From contig JAISGQ010000009.1 of assembly GCA_031262985.1 (NCBI GenBank), positions 25,646 through 89,645 on the forward strand: DNA of 64,000 nt, written 5' to 3'. Positions 15,724 through 25,171 of this stretch are shown here, piece by piece. Within the stretch, counting starts at the first letter, position 1; the number at the start of each line of letters is the position of its first letter. The notes below the pieces were generated by a model. The model was given only the letters and a program-made list of their open reading frames with translations, was not told where the DNA came from and ran no database searches. Origin of the DNA: Oscillospiraceae bacterium (GTDB taxonomy: Bacteria > Bacillota > Clostridia > Oscillospirales > Acutalibacteraceae). The position numbers were made by a program, and so were the translations under genes.

Positions 15724-17898
15724 CTATATCAGTCTGTTTTTCACCTCCGGCAATTCTATAGTAACCTTGAACATATCACCCTCTATGTCAATACTCATAT
15801 TGCCGTTTTGCAGTTCCACAAAGCTTCTGGCAATGCTGAGTCCAAGGCCGCTGCCTTCGGTGGAGCGGGAGCTGTCGCCCCTGACGAACCGCTCCATAAG
15901 CTCGTCGCCCGTTATATTGAGCGCGTCTCTCGAGATATTCTTAAACACCACGCGAACCGAATCTCCTATGCTGCGAACGTCGATGTAGACGCGCGTGTTC
16001 TCCATCGAGTAGTTGGAGATATTGGCGAAGAGATTGTCTATCACTCTCCACAGAAGCTTGCCGTCAGAGAGGACATACACATTCTCCTGCGCGCAGTTAA
16101 TCACTGCCTCCAAGCCCTTTTTCGCCATGCGGTCGGCGTACTCAGCTACTGCCTGAGAGAGAAGCTCGTTGAGGTCGGTCTTGTCGAGGTTGACGGTAAT
16201 GTTTCCCGTAGACGCCTTCGACGCCTCCACCAAATCAACTGTAAGCTTTTTGAGCCTGAGGGTCTGTCGCTCGAGTACCTCAAGGTACTGCCGCACATTT
16301 TGGTTGTCGGTGTACTGCTCCTCCTTGGACAAAAGGTCAACGTAGTTGATAATCGAGGTCAGAGGAGTTTTTATATCGTGGGATACATTAGTTATAAGCT
16401 CAGTCTTCATGCGTTCGCTCTTGAGCTTCTCCGAAAGAGCCTTCGATATTCCGTTTCCGATGTTGTTGACGTCGTTGCCCATTGTCTTGTACGGCTCGAG
16501 CATTTTATTCGTGTCAAGTTGGAAGTCGTAGTCGCCGTTCGACATATTGTTTATCGCCTTCTTCAGCTTATCCTGATGGAGGGCGGCTAACAGCGCGATA
16601 ACCGCGACGACGGTGTTAATCAGCGTCATTGACACAAATGTGACTTCATCTCCGCCGCCTGCCGCAATAAACAGGGTAGTAAGAAATGCGTAAACCGCTA
16701 TTCCTATGACAACCTGCCAGAGGACGCGAAGGTTTCTGATAACATCAAATATGAACTTGCACACGATGTATATCAGTGTGTTTTTGTAGATTACCGCACC
16801 CAGCTTCAGCCTTGTCGTTGTGGTCATGATAAACGCCATGGCGGGGAAGTAGCAGAAAGACAGTATAACAACAAATTCCCAAAACTCTCCGAATGAATAG
16901 AAGCTCTCCATTATAATCAGCAGTCCTATAAACGCAGCAAGGATTACTATATCATAAGGGATTTTGTCGAAGAAATTCGCACGCACCTCGTTGTCATTCT
17001 TCCTGTGACCCGCAGAGCAGAGGAGGAAGATAAAGAGTGCTATTGAGAGGAGCGAGCAAACGACCGCCGCTATGGGAATAACGTACTTGTACTCGGTGAG
17101 GATGCTGTAGAATAAGCTCTCCCAGAAGAAGTCGTCCCGCACTGTCATAGGCTCCGCAAGCTCATAGTCAATGGTGCAATCGTCTACCGTTTTGTAGCTT
17201 ACGGGATTCTTGAGCGAATCGGTGTTGGATAAAAGCACATTGCCGTCCTTATCCTTCATTATATAGCGGTAGTTTGTATGTTCCGCAAGCAGGTCGTACT
17301 TTTGCACACTTATCCAGCCCGTCTCCACAAACTCAACTGCTTTGCCGTCTTTTGTTTCTTTTGGGATGGTGTATGTGTAGCTGCTGTAATATTCGCCATA
17401 ATTAGTAAAATACACACTGTAGGTATCCTCTTTTGTGTCGTAGTAATGGTATGAGATTTCGAAGGGTCTATCTGATATATCGGTGAAGGAAAGGTCCGAT
17501 TCTGAGGCGACCATCTCAGTATAGAAGTGACCTTCTCCGTAATCAACCTCTACCTCAACTAAGCCTTCAAAATGTATCGATACCTTGCTTTCATCAATAT
17601 TTTCCTCTATGAATTTTCTGAGATTTTCTTCATATGCGAAAGTGTCGGTATAAACAACAACAGTGTTTTCATCCGCGATCATTTTGTTGTAGTTGTAAAT
17701 CTGCTCAACGCGCGTGGTTTTGTTGACAAGTAAATTGTCGTATGTTGTTTCTTTCCACTCCGCGCCGTTATCGGTGTATATCTCTCTGTCAAAGCATATA
17801 GCCGTGCCTACAATGCCGGCGAACGCGGTCACTCCTAAAATCAGGAGCAAAATCATCGCAGTTATTTTAATGCCTATGCTGCCTGTAAATCTTCTCAT
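15724..17898 (-). CDS. Large membrane sensor histidine kinase
   Basis: 724 residues. One helix near the N-terminus, an extracellular region of about 240 residues (30-270), then a block of about six or seven helices (270-445), then the kinase. The phospho-acceptor H-box is LITNVSHDIKTPLTSIINYV near residue 500; the ATP domain has the N-box (WRVIDNLFANISNYS) and G-box (GSGLGLSIARSFVELQNG). A HAMP-like linker (NGDYDFQL) lies before the H-box. The stop side is free; its start overlaps the response regulator by 4 bases, so both form one operon. The double sensory part (outer domain plus polytopic block) recalls kinases that watch the membrane or antibiotics, but the signal is unknown. Confidence 0.9.
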   Translation of the reverse strand: MRRFTGSIGIKITAMILLLILGVTAFAGIVGTAICFDREIYTDNGAEWKETTYDNLLVNKTTRVEQIYNYNKMIADENTVVVYTDTFAYEENLRKFIEENIDESKVSIHFEGLVEVEVDYGEGHFYTEMVASESDLSFTDISDRPFEISYHYYDTKEDTYSVYFTNYGEYYSSYTYTIPKETKDGKAVEFVETGWISVQKYDLLAEHTNYRYIMKDKDGNVLLSNTDSLKNPVSYKTVDDCTIDYELAEPMTVRDDFFWESLFYSILTEYKYVIPIAAVVCSLLSIALFIFLLCSAGHRKNDNEVRANFFDKIPYDIVILAAFIGLLIIMESFYSFGEFWEFVVILSFCYFPAMAFIMTTTTRLKLGAVIYKNTLIYIVCKFIFDVIRNLRVLWQVVIGIAVYAFLTTLFIAAGGGDEVTFVSMTLINTVVAVIALLAALHQDKLKKAINNMSNGDYDFQLDTNKMLEPYKTMGNDVNNIGNGISKALSEKLKSERMKTELITNVSHDIKTPLTSIINYVDLLSKEEQYTDNQNVRQYLEVLERQTLRLKKLTVDLVEASKASTGNITVNLDKTDLNELLSQAVAEYADRMAKKGLEAVINCAQENVYVLSDGKLLWRVIDNLFANISNYSMENTRVYIDVRSIGDSVRVVFKNISRDALNITGDELMERFVRGDSSRSTEGSGLGLSIARSFVELQNGNMSIDIEGDMFKVTIELPEVKNRLI

Positions 17899-18593
17899 TG
17901 TCTTTCTCCTCCATCAATTTTGTAGCCCTGTCCCCACACTACCTTGATGTAGCGCGGTTCGGCGGGATTTATTTCTATTTTCTCCCTCAGATGCCTTATG
18001 TGGACGGCGACTATGTTCTCCGTTCCGAAGGCGTCCTCATTTCGTATTGCCGTGTAGATTTCGTTCCCCGAGAACACCTTGCCCGGCTTCTCCATAAGAA
18101 GCTTGAGTATTCGGTATTCTGTGGGAGTGAGGTTTACAGCCGCGCCGTCGGCGGTCACGGTACGCGAATCCGTGTCAAGCTCTATCGCTCCTACGGACAG
18201 TATCGTGTCGCTCCTTACAATGCCTCCGAGCTGGGTGTATCTCCGAAGCTGAGAGCGGACGCGGGCTATTACCTCCATCGGATTGAAGGGCTTTGTGATG
18301 TAGTCGTCCGCACCTATGTTGAGTCCGAGGATTTTGTCCACATCTTCGCTCTTTGCGGTCAGAAGAATCACAGGTATATTGCTGCTTTCGCGGAGCTTGG
18401 AAACTGCGCTGATTCCGTCAAGCTTCGGCATCATGATATCCATGAGTACTAAATGGATGTCATTCGCGGCAATCACCTCTAACGCCTCAGCTCCGTCATA
18501 CGCCTCGAGTATCGCAATATCTGGAGCTGTCAGATAAATTCTGAGCGCGGAGACAATATCCTTTTCGTCGTCACAGATTAAAACATTGTACAT
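17895..18593 (-). CDS. OmpR/PhoB-family response regulator
   Basis: 232 residues. Receiver domain: acidic pocket in LICDDEKD, phospho-acceptor Asp52 in LVLMDIMMP, Thr in LLTAKS and Lys in ITKPFN. The DNA-binding winged helix follows (LTPTEYRILKLLMEKPGKVF and VHIRHLREKIE). It overlaps the kinase gene by 4 bases and is its partner. The closest style is VanR-like clostridial regulators. A link to the pst operon is not supported by position. Confidence 0.93.
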   Translation of the reverse strand: MYNVLICDDEKDIVSALRIYLTAPDIAILEAYDGAEALEVIAANDIHLVLMDIMMPKLDGISAVSKLRESSNIPVILLTAKSEDVDKILGLNIGADDYITKPFNPMEVIARVRSQLRRYTQLGGIVRSDTILSVGAIELDTDSRTVTADGAAVNLTPTEYRILKLLMEKPGKVFSGNEIYTAIRNEDAFGTENIVAVHIRHLREKIEINPAEPRYIKVVWGQGYKIDGGERQ

Positions 18594-18666
18594 TTCAAAC
18601 CCTATCCTTTCATTCAGGCGGCGAGGAGATTAGTCTTGTGAATTTCCGCGCCGTCCTTACACTTGA

Positions 18667-18694
18667 TATTCTATCCGATTTTATATTAAAATCA
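18667..18694 (-). promoter_or_regulatory. Promoter of the two-component system
   Basis: On the minus strand TTGATT (18694-18689), 16 bases, TAGAAT (18672-18667). Confidence 0.5.
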
Positions 18695-18813
18695 AAGTAT
18701 TTAATTCATTAAGAATTGTTTAATAATGTGAGAGTGTATCTCAAAATGATAGGAGGAGCAGTCCTCCCGCCGCTCTGTTGCCGCGCCTTCCTCCACAATA
18801 TGCTGTGGTAGGC

Positions 18814-18842
18814 TTGACTTTTCGCTACAAACTATATATTAT
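18814..18842 (+). promoter_or_regulatory. Promoter of the topoisomerase B-subunit gene
   Basis: TTGACT (18814-18819), 17 bases, TATTAT (18837-18842), 40 bases before the chosen ATG. It places transcription start just after the extended ORF start at 18849, supporting the later ATG. Confidence 0.65.
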
Positions 18843-18881
18843 TGTATATTGGTAATAATATACAGCAAAGGAACGAAGCCT

Positions 18882-20873
18882 ATGAGTGATAAGCCAAAAA
18901 CCGCAAGAAATGATTACGGCAACGACAGTCTGTCCTCCTTAAAGGGAGCTGACAGAGTAAGAAAGCGTCCGGGAGTTATATTCGGTTCGGACGGCATCGA
19001 GGGCTGTCAGCACTCGATGTTTGAGATACTCTCGAACTCCATAGACGAGGCGCGGGAGGGCTTTGGAAACAGAATAATCATCACCCGCTTCCCCGACAAA
19101 TCCATTCAGATTGAGGATTTCGGACGCGGTATTCCCGTGGAGTACAATGAGCGGGAGGGGCGTTACAACTGGGAGCTTGCCTTCTGCGAGCTGTATGCGG
19201 GAGGGAAGTACAACAACGACAAGAACGAGAGCTACGAGTTTTCCCTCGGGCTTAACGGGCTGGGGCTATGCTCCACCCAGTACGCCTCAGAATATATGGA
19301 TGTGGAGGTGCGGCGCGACGGCTTTAAGTACACCCTTCATTTCGAGGAGGGGGAGAACGTCGGAGGACTGCACAAAGAGCCCTACACCAAGCGGGATACC
19401 GGCTCGTCAATCCGATGGAAGCCCGATTTGAAGGTGTTCACCGACATAGACATACCCATTGAGTACTTCATAGATTCCGTCAAGCGGCAGGCGATTGTCA
19501 ACGCCGGCATACGTTTTATTATAGACGATAAGGCGGCGGGAGAGAAGTACGAATTTTGCTACGAACGCGGCATTGCCGACCACGTGAAGGAAGTGGCGGG
19601 AGAGGACGTTATTGCTCCTCCTCAGTACTGGCAGTGCGAGAGGCGCGGCAGAGACAGGGAAGATAAGCCGGAGTACAATGTGAAAATCAACGCCGCCGTC
19701 ACCTTCTCGAACAAGGTGAATTTGGTGGAGTATTATCATAACTCGAGCTGGCTTGAGCATGGAGGCGCACCGCAGAAGGCGGTTCGCAGTGCGTTTGTGT
19801 CGATGATAGACCAGCGGCTCAAGCAGACGGGCAAGTACGTCAAAAACGAGAGCGGGATAAAGTATCAGGATGTGGAGGACTGCCTCGTGATAATCGTCTC
19901 CTCCTTCTCGAACCAGACGAGCTACGAAAATCAGACCAAGAAGTCGATTACCAACAAGTTCATTCAGGAGGCGATGACCGACTTCTTCAAGCACCAGCTT
20001 GAGGTGTGGTTTATCGAAAATCCCATAGAGGCGGACAAAATCTGCGCTCAGGTGCTTATCAACAAGCAGAGCCGCGAGCAGGCGGACAAGCAGCGTCTGC
20101 AAATCAAGAAGAACCTCACGAGCAACATGGATATCACCTCCCGCGTCAACAAATTCATTGACTGCCGCAGTAAGGACGTGAGCGAGCGGGAGCTTTATAT
20201 CGTGGAGGGCGACTCGGCGGCGGGTTCGTGCAAGAACTCGAGAGACCCGCTTTTTCAGGGCATTATGCCTGTCAGAGGAAAAATCCTCAACTGCCTGAAA
20301 GCCGACTACAACAGAATCTTCAAGAGCGAGATAATCACAGATTTAATCAAGGTTCTCGGGTGCGGAATCGACGTTCCGGGGAAGGGAGCAAAGAACATTT
20401 CGAGCTTCGACATAAATCAGCTTCGTTGGAGCAAGGTAATTATCTGCACCGATGCGGATGTGGACGGCTACCAAATCAGAGCACTCATTCTCACTATGTT
20501 CTACAGGCTCATGCCAAAGCTGATTGAGGAGGGGAAAATCTACATCGCAGAATCTCCCCTCTATGAGATTACCTCGGGGAGTAAGACCTATTTCGCCTAC
20601 TCTGAGGCGGAGAAGGCGGAAATACTCGCGGAGATAGGCGGCGGGAGGTACACTCTCCAGCGTTCGAAGGGGCTTGGAGAAAACGACGCGAGCATGATGA
20701 GCCTTACTACTATGGCGCCTGAAACGCGGCGGCTGATACGGGTAATTCCCAATAGGGAGCAGACGGAGACGGAGCAGATGTTTGACATTCTCCTCGGCGA
20801 CAATTTAAGCGGGCGAAAGGATTTTATCGCGGCGCGTGGGAGCGAGTTTATCGAACTCGCGGATGTCCAGTGA
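18882..20873 (+). CDS. Type IIA topoisomerase B subunit (ParE/GyrB-like)
   Basis: 663 residues from the ATG at 18882 (MSDKPKTARND) after AAGGAA. GHKL ATPase domain: ILSNSIDEAREG (Mg-binding Asn/Glu region), EDFGRGIPV and SLGLNGLGLCS. Toprim domain: YIVEGDSAAGSCKNSRD and CTDADVDGYQIR, which bind the catalytic magnesium ions, and a C-terminal QRSKGLGEND. It pairs with the A subunit at 21254; the two are split by a 380-base gap filled by a structured repeat. Sequence drift from canonical GyrB (for example GLNGLGLCS for GVNGLGASVVN) suggests a second, topoisomerase IV-like enzyme and not the main gyrase. Confidence 0.9.
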   Translation: MSDKPKTARNDYGNDSLSSLKGADRVRKRPGVIFGSDGIEGCQHSMFEILSNSIDEAREGFGNRIIITRFPDKSIQIEDFGRGIPVEYNEREGRYNWELAFCELYAGGKYNNDKNESYEFSLGLNGLGLCSTQYASEYMDVEVRRDGFKYTLHFEEGENVGGLHKEPYTKRDTGSSIRWKPDLKVFTDIDIPIEYFIDSVKRQAIVNAGIRFIIDDKAAGEKYEFCYERGIADHVKEVAGEDVIAPPQYWQCERRGRDREDKPEYNVKINAAVTFSNKVNLVEYYHNSSWLEHGGAPQKAVRSAFVSMIDQRLKQTGKYVKNESGIKYQDVEDCLVIIVSSFSNQTSYENQTKKSITNKFIQEAMTDFFKHQLEVWFIENPIEADKICAQVLINKQSREQADKQRLQIKKNLTSNMDITSRVNKFIDCRSKDVSERELYIVEGDSAAGSCKNSRDPLFQGIMPVRGKILNCLKADYNRIFKSEIITDLIKVLGCGIDVPGKGAKNISSFDINQLRWSKVIICTDADVDGYQIRALILTMFYRLMPKLIEEGKIYIAESPLYEITSGSKTYFAYSEAEKAEILAEIGGGRYTLQRSKGLGENDASMMSLTTMAPETRRLIRVIPNREQTETEQMFDILLGDNLSGRKDFIAARGSEFIELADVQ

Positions 20874-20894
20874 TAACGGGCTACGGGCTACAAG

Positions 20895-21203
20895 CTGTTG
20901 CTAAGGAGGCTACTGACGGAGGTTGCAGTCTGAGGCTACTGACGGAGGTTGCAATCTGAGGCAACGGGCTTAAATTATGCAAAATTTTGGCAAGAAGTAG
21001 GTCGCAGGGCGACCTACACAGGGGAACCCCCGACGAGGGTTCCCCTACAAAAAAATGTCCTTAGGGACATTTTTCCTACCCTTCCTGCGTTTTTCTGACG
21101 ATAAGGGTATTTCGACCTCTGCGGAGGTCGACTTAGGACGCCGTCCTAAGAACCTGCAAGCCTTTGCAAAGGCTTGACCCAAACTCTAACTCCTTGGCAA
21201 CAG
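20895..21203. repeat. Family D multi-hairpin element, copy 1
   Basis: About 309 bp between the topoisomerase genes, bounded by inverted CTGTTGCTAAGGAG (20895) and CTCCTTGGCAACAG (21190). After a short tandem repeat (20907-20960, GAGGCTACTGACGGAGGTTG twice) it holds a string of hairpins: GTAGGTCGC/GCGACCTAC, AGGGGAACCC/GGGTTCCCCT, AAAATGTCC/GGACATTTT, CGACCTC/GAGGTCG, CTTAGGAC/GTCCTAAG and AAGCC-TTTGC-type stems. A second copy is at 63768. No gene is seen in this gap. Confidence 0.8.
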
Positions 21204-21253
21204 ATTTTAGTTTGAGTATTAGTTTGAGATAAAACCGAAAGGCATGAGGCTAT

Positions 21254-23506
21254 ATGGCAAGAGCAAAAAAAGAAGCACAGAAAAAGCCCCGGCAGCCTGC
21301 CGCCGAGGGCTACATAAAAGGCGGCGGCGAGACCGTTGATCAGTTGATAGTCGATACACTGCAATATAACTATATGCCCTACGCGATGAGCGTAATTATG
21401 AGCCGCGCACTCCCCGAAATCGACGGCTTTAAGCCGTCCCACAGAAAGCTCCTCTACACCATGTATAAGATGGGACTGCTGACAGGTTCGCGCCAGAAGT
21501 CCTCGAAAATCGCAGGCTCTACCATGGCTCTAAACCCCCACGGAGACGCCGCGATATACGACACCATGGTGCGAATGACTATAGACAACGAGGCGTTACT
21601 CCACCCGTATGTCGACTCCAAAGGCTCGTTCGGAAAGGCGTATTCGCGTGACACCGCCCCCGCCGCCTCCCGATATACGGAGGCGAAGCTCGCACCTATA
21701 GCACACGAGCTTTTCCGCGACATAGAGCAGGACGCAGTGGACATGGCGGACAATTTCGACAACACCATGAAAGAGCCTACACTCCTGCCTGTGACATATC
21801 CCGCCATACTTACAAACAATATCGCGGGTATAGCTGTAGGCATGGCAAGCTCCATCTGCTCCTTCAACCTTCGGGAACTGACCGAAACCACAATTGAGCT
21901 TATAAGAGATTCCGGTCATGACATAATAAGCACTCTCCCCGCTCCCGACTTTCCGGGAGGAGGGTATATCGTCTACAACAGGGATGACATTGAAACAATC
22001 TACAAGACCGGTCGCGGCGGAATAAAGGTACGCTCAAGGTACTCCTTCGACAAGGCGGCGGGATGCATAGAAATTACCGAGATACCGCCTACCGCCACCT
22101 GCGAGGCGATAATAGAGCGGATAATCGACCTTGTGAAAATAGGCAAGGTCAAGGAGATTGCCGACATCCGCGATGAGACAGGCATAAACGGACTGAAAAT
22201 CGCCATAGACATAAAGCGCGGAATCGACCCCGACAAGCTCATGACCAAGTTGTTCAAAATAACTCCGTTGGAGGACTCATTCTCCTGCAACTTTAATGTG
22301 CTGATAGCGGGTAATCCCAGAGTTATGGGCGTGGGCGAGCTGCTGGAGGAGTGGATTGCATTTCGCACGGAATGTGTGCGGAGAAAGACCTACTTCGAGC
22401 TGCAGAAGAAGAAAAAACGGCTTCATCTGCTTGAGGGACTTTCTAAAATCCTCATGGATATTGATAAGGCGATAAAGATAATCCGTGAAACCGACGAGGA
22501 GTCGGAGGTCGTGCCGAACTTGATGATAGGCTTCGGCATAGATGAGGTGCAGGCGGAGTATGTCGCGGAGATTAAACTCCGTCACATAAACAGGGAGTAT
22601 ATTTTAAAGCGCACCGCCGATTTGGAGGACATAAAGAAATCAATTGCGGAGCTTACCGATATTGTCTCCTGCGTTGCTAAAATCAAGAAGATAATCATAG
22701 GCGAGCTGAAAGAGGTGGGAGAAAAGTACGGGCAGGACAGAAAGACTGAGATTATGTACGACACTCCCGCTCAGTACGAGGACGAGGGGGAGGAGATTCC
22801 CTCCTACCCTGTCAATATTTTCCTCACGAAAGAGGGGTATTTCAAGAAAATTACTCCCCAGTCGCTCAGAATGAGCGGGGAGCATAAATTGAAGGAGGGC
22901 GACAGGATAGTCCTCTCGCTTGAGGCGAAAAACAACGCCGAGCTTCTCTTCTTTACCGATAAGTGTCAGGTGTACAAGTCCCGCGCTTCGGATTTTTCCG
23001 ATACTAAAGCCAGCGTCATGGGCGACTACATCCCCGCCAAGCTCTCCATGGAGAACGAGGAGAAAGTAGTGTATATGGCAGTTACCGAAAAGTACGACGG
23101 GTATATGCTCTTTGCGTTTGAGAACGGAAAAGTCGCCAAGGTGGATATGTCCTCCTACGAGACGAAAACCAACAGGAAGAAGCTTATCGGCGCGTACTCC
23201 GACAAGTCTTTGCTGGTAGGCGCGTTCTACATAAGGGAGGACACGGAGGTTCTGCTGGTTGCGTCTACTATGCACAAGCTGCTGCTCCACACGGGGATGG
23301 TGTCTCCTAAGACCTCGAAGAACACGCAGGGAGTGCAGGTTATCTCTTTGAGGAAGAACGCGCGGTTGTCGAGTGTCATGCTGTTTGAGGAGAATATGCT
23401 CAAGAACCCTAACAGGAACAGACCTAAGGCTATCCCCGCCGCGGGAGTGAAAACTACGGACGACGACAGCGGCGAGCAGATGTCGCTGATACTTACTACA
23501 GATTAG
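21254..23506 (+). CDS. Type IIA topoisomerase A subunit (ParC/GyrA-like)
   Basis: 750 residues. DNA-cleaving domain: catalytic Tyr141 in APAASRYTEAKL, and the breakage-site helix in ALNPHGDAAIYDTMVRM. The coiled-coil tower and a C-terminal wrapping domain follow, shorter than in gyrase and without the GyrA box QRRGGKG, so relaxation/decatenation (topo IV-like) is more likely than supercoiling. The residue matching Ser83 of E. coli GyrA is Ala99, a state linked with lowered quinolone sensitivity, while the Asp87 equivalent (Asp103) is kept. RBS is weak. Works with the B subunit upstream. Confidence 0.9.
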   Translation: MARAKKEAQKKPRQPAAEGYIKGGGETVDQLIVDTLQYNYMPYAMSVIMSRALPEIDGFKPSHRKLLYTMYKMGLLTGSRQKSSKIAGSTMALNPHGDAAIYDTMVRMTIDNEALLHPYVDSKGSFGKAYSRDTAPAASRYTEAKLAPIAHELFRDIEQDAVDMADNFDNTMKEPTLLPVTYPAILTNNIAGIAVGMASSICSFNLRELTETTIELIRDSGHDIISTLPAPDFPGGGYIVYNRDDIETIYKTGRGGIKVRSRYSFDKAAGCIEITEIPPTATCEAIIERIIDLVKIGKVKEIADIRDETGINGLKIAIDIKRGIDPDKLMTKLFKITPLEDSFSCNFNVLIAGNPRVMGVGELLEEWIAFRTECVRRKTYFELQKKKKRLHLLEGLSKILMDIDKAIKIIRETDEESEVVPNLMIGFGIDEVQAEYVAEIKLRHINREYILKRTADLEDIKKSIAELTDIVSCVAKIKKIIIGELKEVGEKYGQDRKTEIMYDTPAQYEDEGEEIPSYPVNIFLTKEGYFKKITPQSLRMSGEHKLKEGDRIVLSLEAKNNAELLFFTDKCQVYKSRASDFSDTKASVMGDYIPAKLSMENEEKVVYMAVTEKYDGYMLFAFENGKVAKVDMSSYETKTNRKKLIGAYSDKSLLVGAFYIREDTEVLLVASTMHKLLLHTGMVSPKTSKNTQGVQVISLRKNARLSSVMLFEENMLKNPNRNRPKAIPAAGVKTTDDDSGEQMSLILTTD

Positions 23507-23631
23507 AAATTTACAGGAGGAAATCAGCATACGCTAATCTCCTCCTGCCGTCCTAAAGATGCAAACGCAGTTTTATCGTCAAGCCGCTCAAAACGCCGTT
23601 TTCTTTGCGGTTAAACACTGCCTACTTGTCA

Positions 23632-23679
23632 TACTTACGTCAAAGACCTTACGCCTTTGACGTAAGTACTCTTTTTTTA
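23632..23679 (+). terminator. Terminator after the topoisomerase genes
   Basis: 14-bp stem TACTTACGTCAAAG / CTTTGACGTAAGTA (23632-23645 with 23655-23668) then CTCTTTTTTT. The rest of the 415-base gap (23507-23921) shows only the promoter listed next. Confidence 0.9.
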
Positions 23680-23824
23680 GCCTCATTTATTCTCACAAAG
23701 ATCGTGTCCGTCTCAGAGCGGTTTTACTCTATATCTCTTGGACAATGATATTATCAGCAGATATGCCTCAATTATGCGTATGGTTTTCTTTTGTCAATAT
23801 TTTTAATTTTAGGGCAAAATACTC

Positions 23825-23852
23825 TTGATATGGTGCGGGAAAGTGGTATAAT
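23825..23852 (+). promoter_or_regulatory. Promoter of the 126-residue unknown gene
   Basis: TTGATA (23825-23830), 16 bases, TATAAT (23847-23852). Confidence 0.7.
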
Positions 23853-23921
23853 ATTGTGCGAACGATTTAGGGCGTGTTGCTATACTAAATTATATTAATT
23901 TATTTTAGGGAGGAAATTATT

Positions 23922-24302
23922 TTGGCTCATCACATAGAAGACATTATACAAATTGACCGCGAGGGCATTATGTACCTCAACGAAAACAAGGAGAGAAGGA
24001 AGATTCTCTTCTCAAACTGCGTTATCAATTTCAGGGCGAAGGCGGCGGAGAACCCCGACACCTTCCTCACATGGGACGGCTATCCCGTAGACCCTAACGA
24101 CCCCGCCAATCAGTATGTTGTAGGTCGCTGCAACGAGATTGCCGACATTCCCTTCTACGAGTTTTTCTGTGAGCAGTTCGTCAAATTCGAGATGGATCAG
24201 AAGAAGGGCTTATTCGGCTCTAAGGACAAGCCTATTGCCGATTTCAAGGCGGTAGACGAGGCTATTAAGTCCTACGGCTACTCGACCTACAAGCTCGATT
24301 AA
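23922..24302 (+). CDS. Hypothetical soluble protein
   Basis: 126 residues with a TTG start 8 bases after GGGAGG. Soluble, acidic and aromatic, no membrane segment and no recognised motif (MAHHIEDIIQIDREGI... IKSYGYSTYKLD). It has its own promoter and lies 101 bases before dcd with no terminator between, so the two could be co-transcribed. Codon use looks like the neighbours, so it is likely a real, lineage-conserved gene of unknown role. Confidence 0.7.
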   Translation: MAHHIEDIIQIDREGIMYLNENKERRKILFSNCVINFRAKAAENPDTFLTWDGYPVDPNDPANQYVVGRCNEIADIPFYEFFCEQFVKFEMDQKKGLFGSKDKPIADFKAVDEAIKSYGYSTYKLD

Positions 24303-24403
24303 TACTACTCCTCAGGATAATTTCGGCGGCGGGAGTGGGTATTCCTGCTCCGAGGCGGAAGCCGGAGGAGAGTGTATAACATAAGAATGCGGAGGGCTGA
24401 AAA

Positions 24404-24934
24404 ATGATTCTGTCAGGCAAAGAGATAGCAAAGCAGGTAGAAAACGGCAGTATATCTATCGAACCCTTCGATTCAAAATACCTCAACCCGAACAGCTATA
24501 ATCTGCGGCTTCACAACGAGCTGCTTGTCTACACCGACGAGGTTCTTGACATGAAGAAGCTGCCGCACACCGAGACGCTCATTATCCCCGAGGAGGGGAT
24601 TGTACTACAGCCCGGCAAGCTCTATTTGGGCAGAACCTATGAGAAAACCTCCGCCGACTGCTACGTTCCCATGCTGGAGGGTCGCTCCTCCATAGGACGG
24701 CTTGGGCTGTATGTCCATGTGACGGCAGGGTTCGGCGACGTGGGGTTTTCCGGCTACTGGACACTTGAAATTCAGTGCATACAGCCTATCAGAATTTATC
24801 CCATGACGGAGATATGCCAGATCTACTACCACACGATAGAGGGAGATTTTGAGCCGTATAGCAGCGGGAAATATCAGAACAACAAGGGAATCCAGCCGAG
24901 CCTGCTCTATCGGGATTTTGAGAAGGACGACTGA
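24404..24934 (+). CDS. dcd: dCTP deaminase
   Basis: 176 residues, trimeric dUTPase-like fold. It converts dCTP to dUTP (or, in bifunctional forms, to dUMP). The active-site block is EGRSSIGRLGLYVHVTAGFGD followed by GFSGYWTLEIQ, whose Glu is the catalytic base. GGAGGG lies 8 bases before the ATG. The genome also encodes a dUTPase at 40.6 kb, giving a full dCTP to dUMP route for thymidylate synthesis. Confidence 0.92.
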   Translation: MILSGKEIAKQVENGSISIEPFDSKYLNPNSYNLRLHNELLVYTDEVLDMKKLPHTETLIIPEEGIVLQPGKLYLGRTYEKTSADCYVPMLEGRSSIGRLGLYVHVTAGFGDVGFSGYWTLEIQCIQPIRIYPMTEICQIYYHTIEGDFEPYSSGKYQNNKGIQPSLLYRDFEKDD

Positions 24935-24959
24935 TACTGCCGGCGCATTTAAAACCGAA

Positions 24960-24997
24960 CACAGGAATTGAGATTGGCTCAATTCCTGTGTTTTTTG
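24960..24997 (+). terminator. dcd terminator
   Basis: 13-bp stem CACAGGAATTGAG / CTCAATTCCTGTG with a 5-base loop, followed by TTTTTTGTG. Confidence 0.9.
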
Positions 24998-25171
24998 TGT
25001 AGCAATAATACTACTCTGTGTTATTTTATACTCCAAACATAACAGCCCCATATCGGCAAAACTGAACAAGATCAGTAAAAACGGACATAGAAAAAAATCC
25101 CTTCCTATGGTTGTTTTTTCTATTTTCTGCCTAGGGGGCTTCTATCCTTATTTTGTCCGCAGAGTACTACT

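Noticed and set aside
20878-21253. Possible riboswitch or leader RNA for the topoisomerase A gene
   Set aside because: The hairpins belong to a repeat with a second copy after truA, so they are not specific to this gene.
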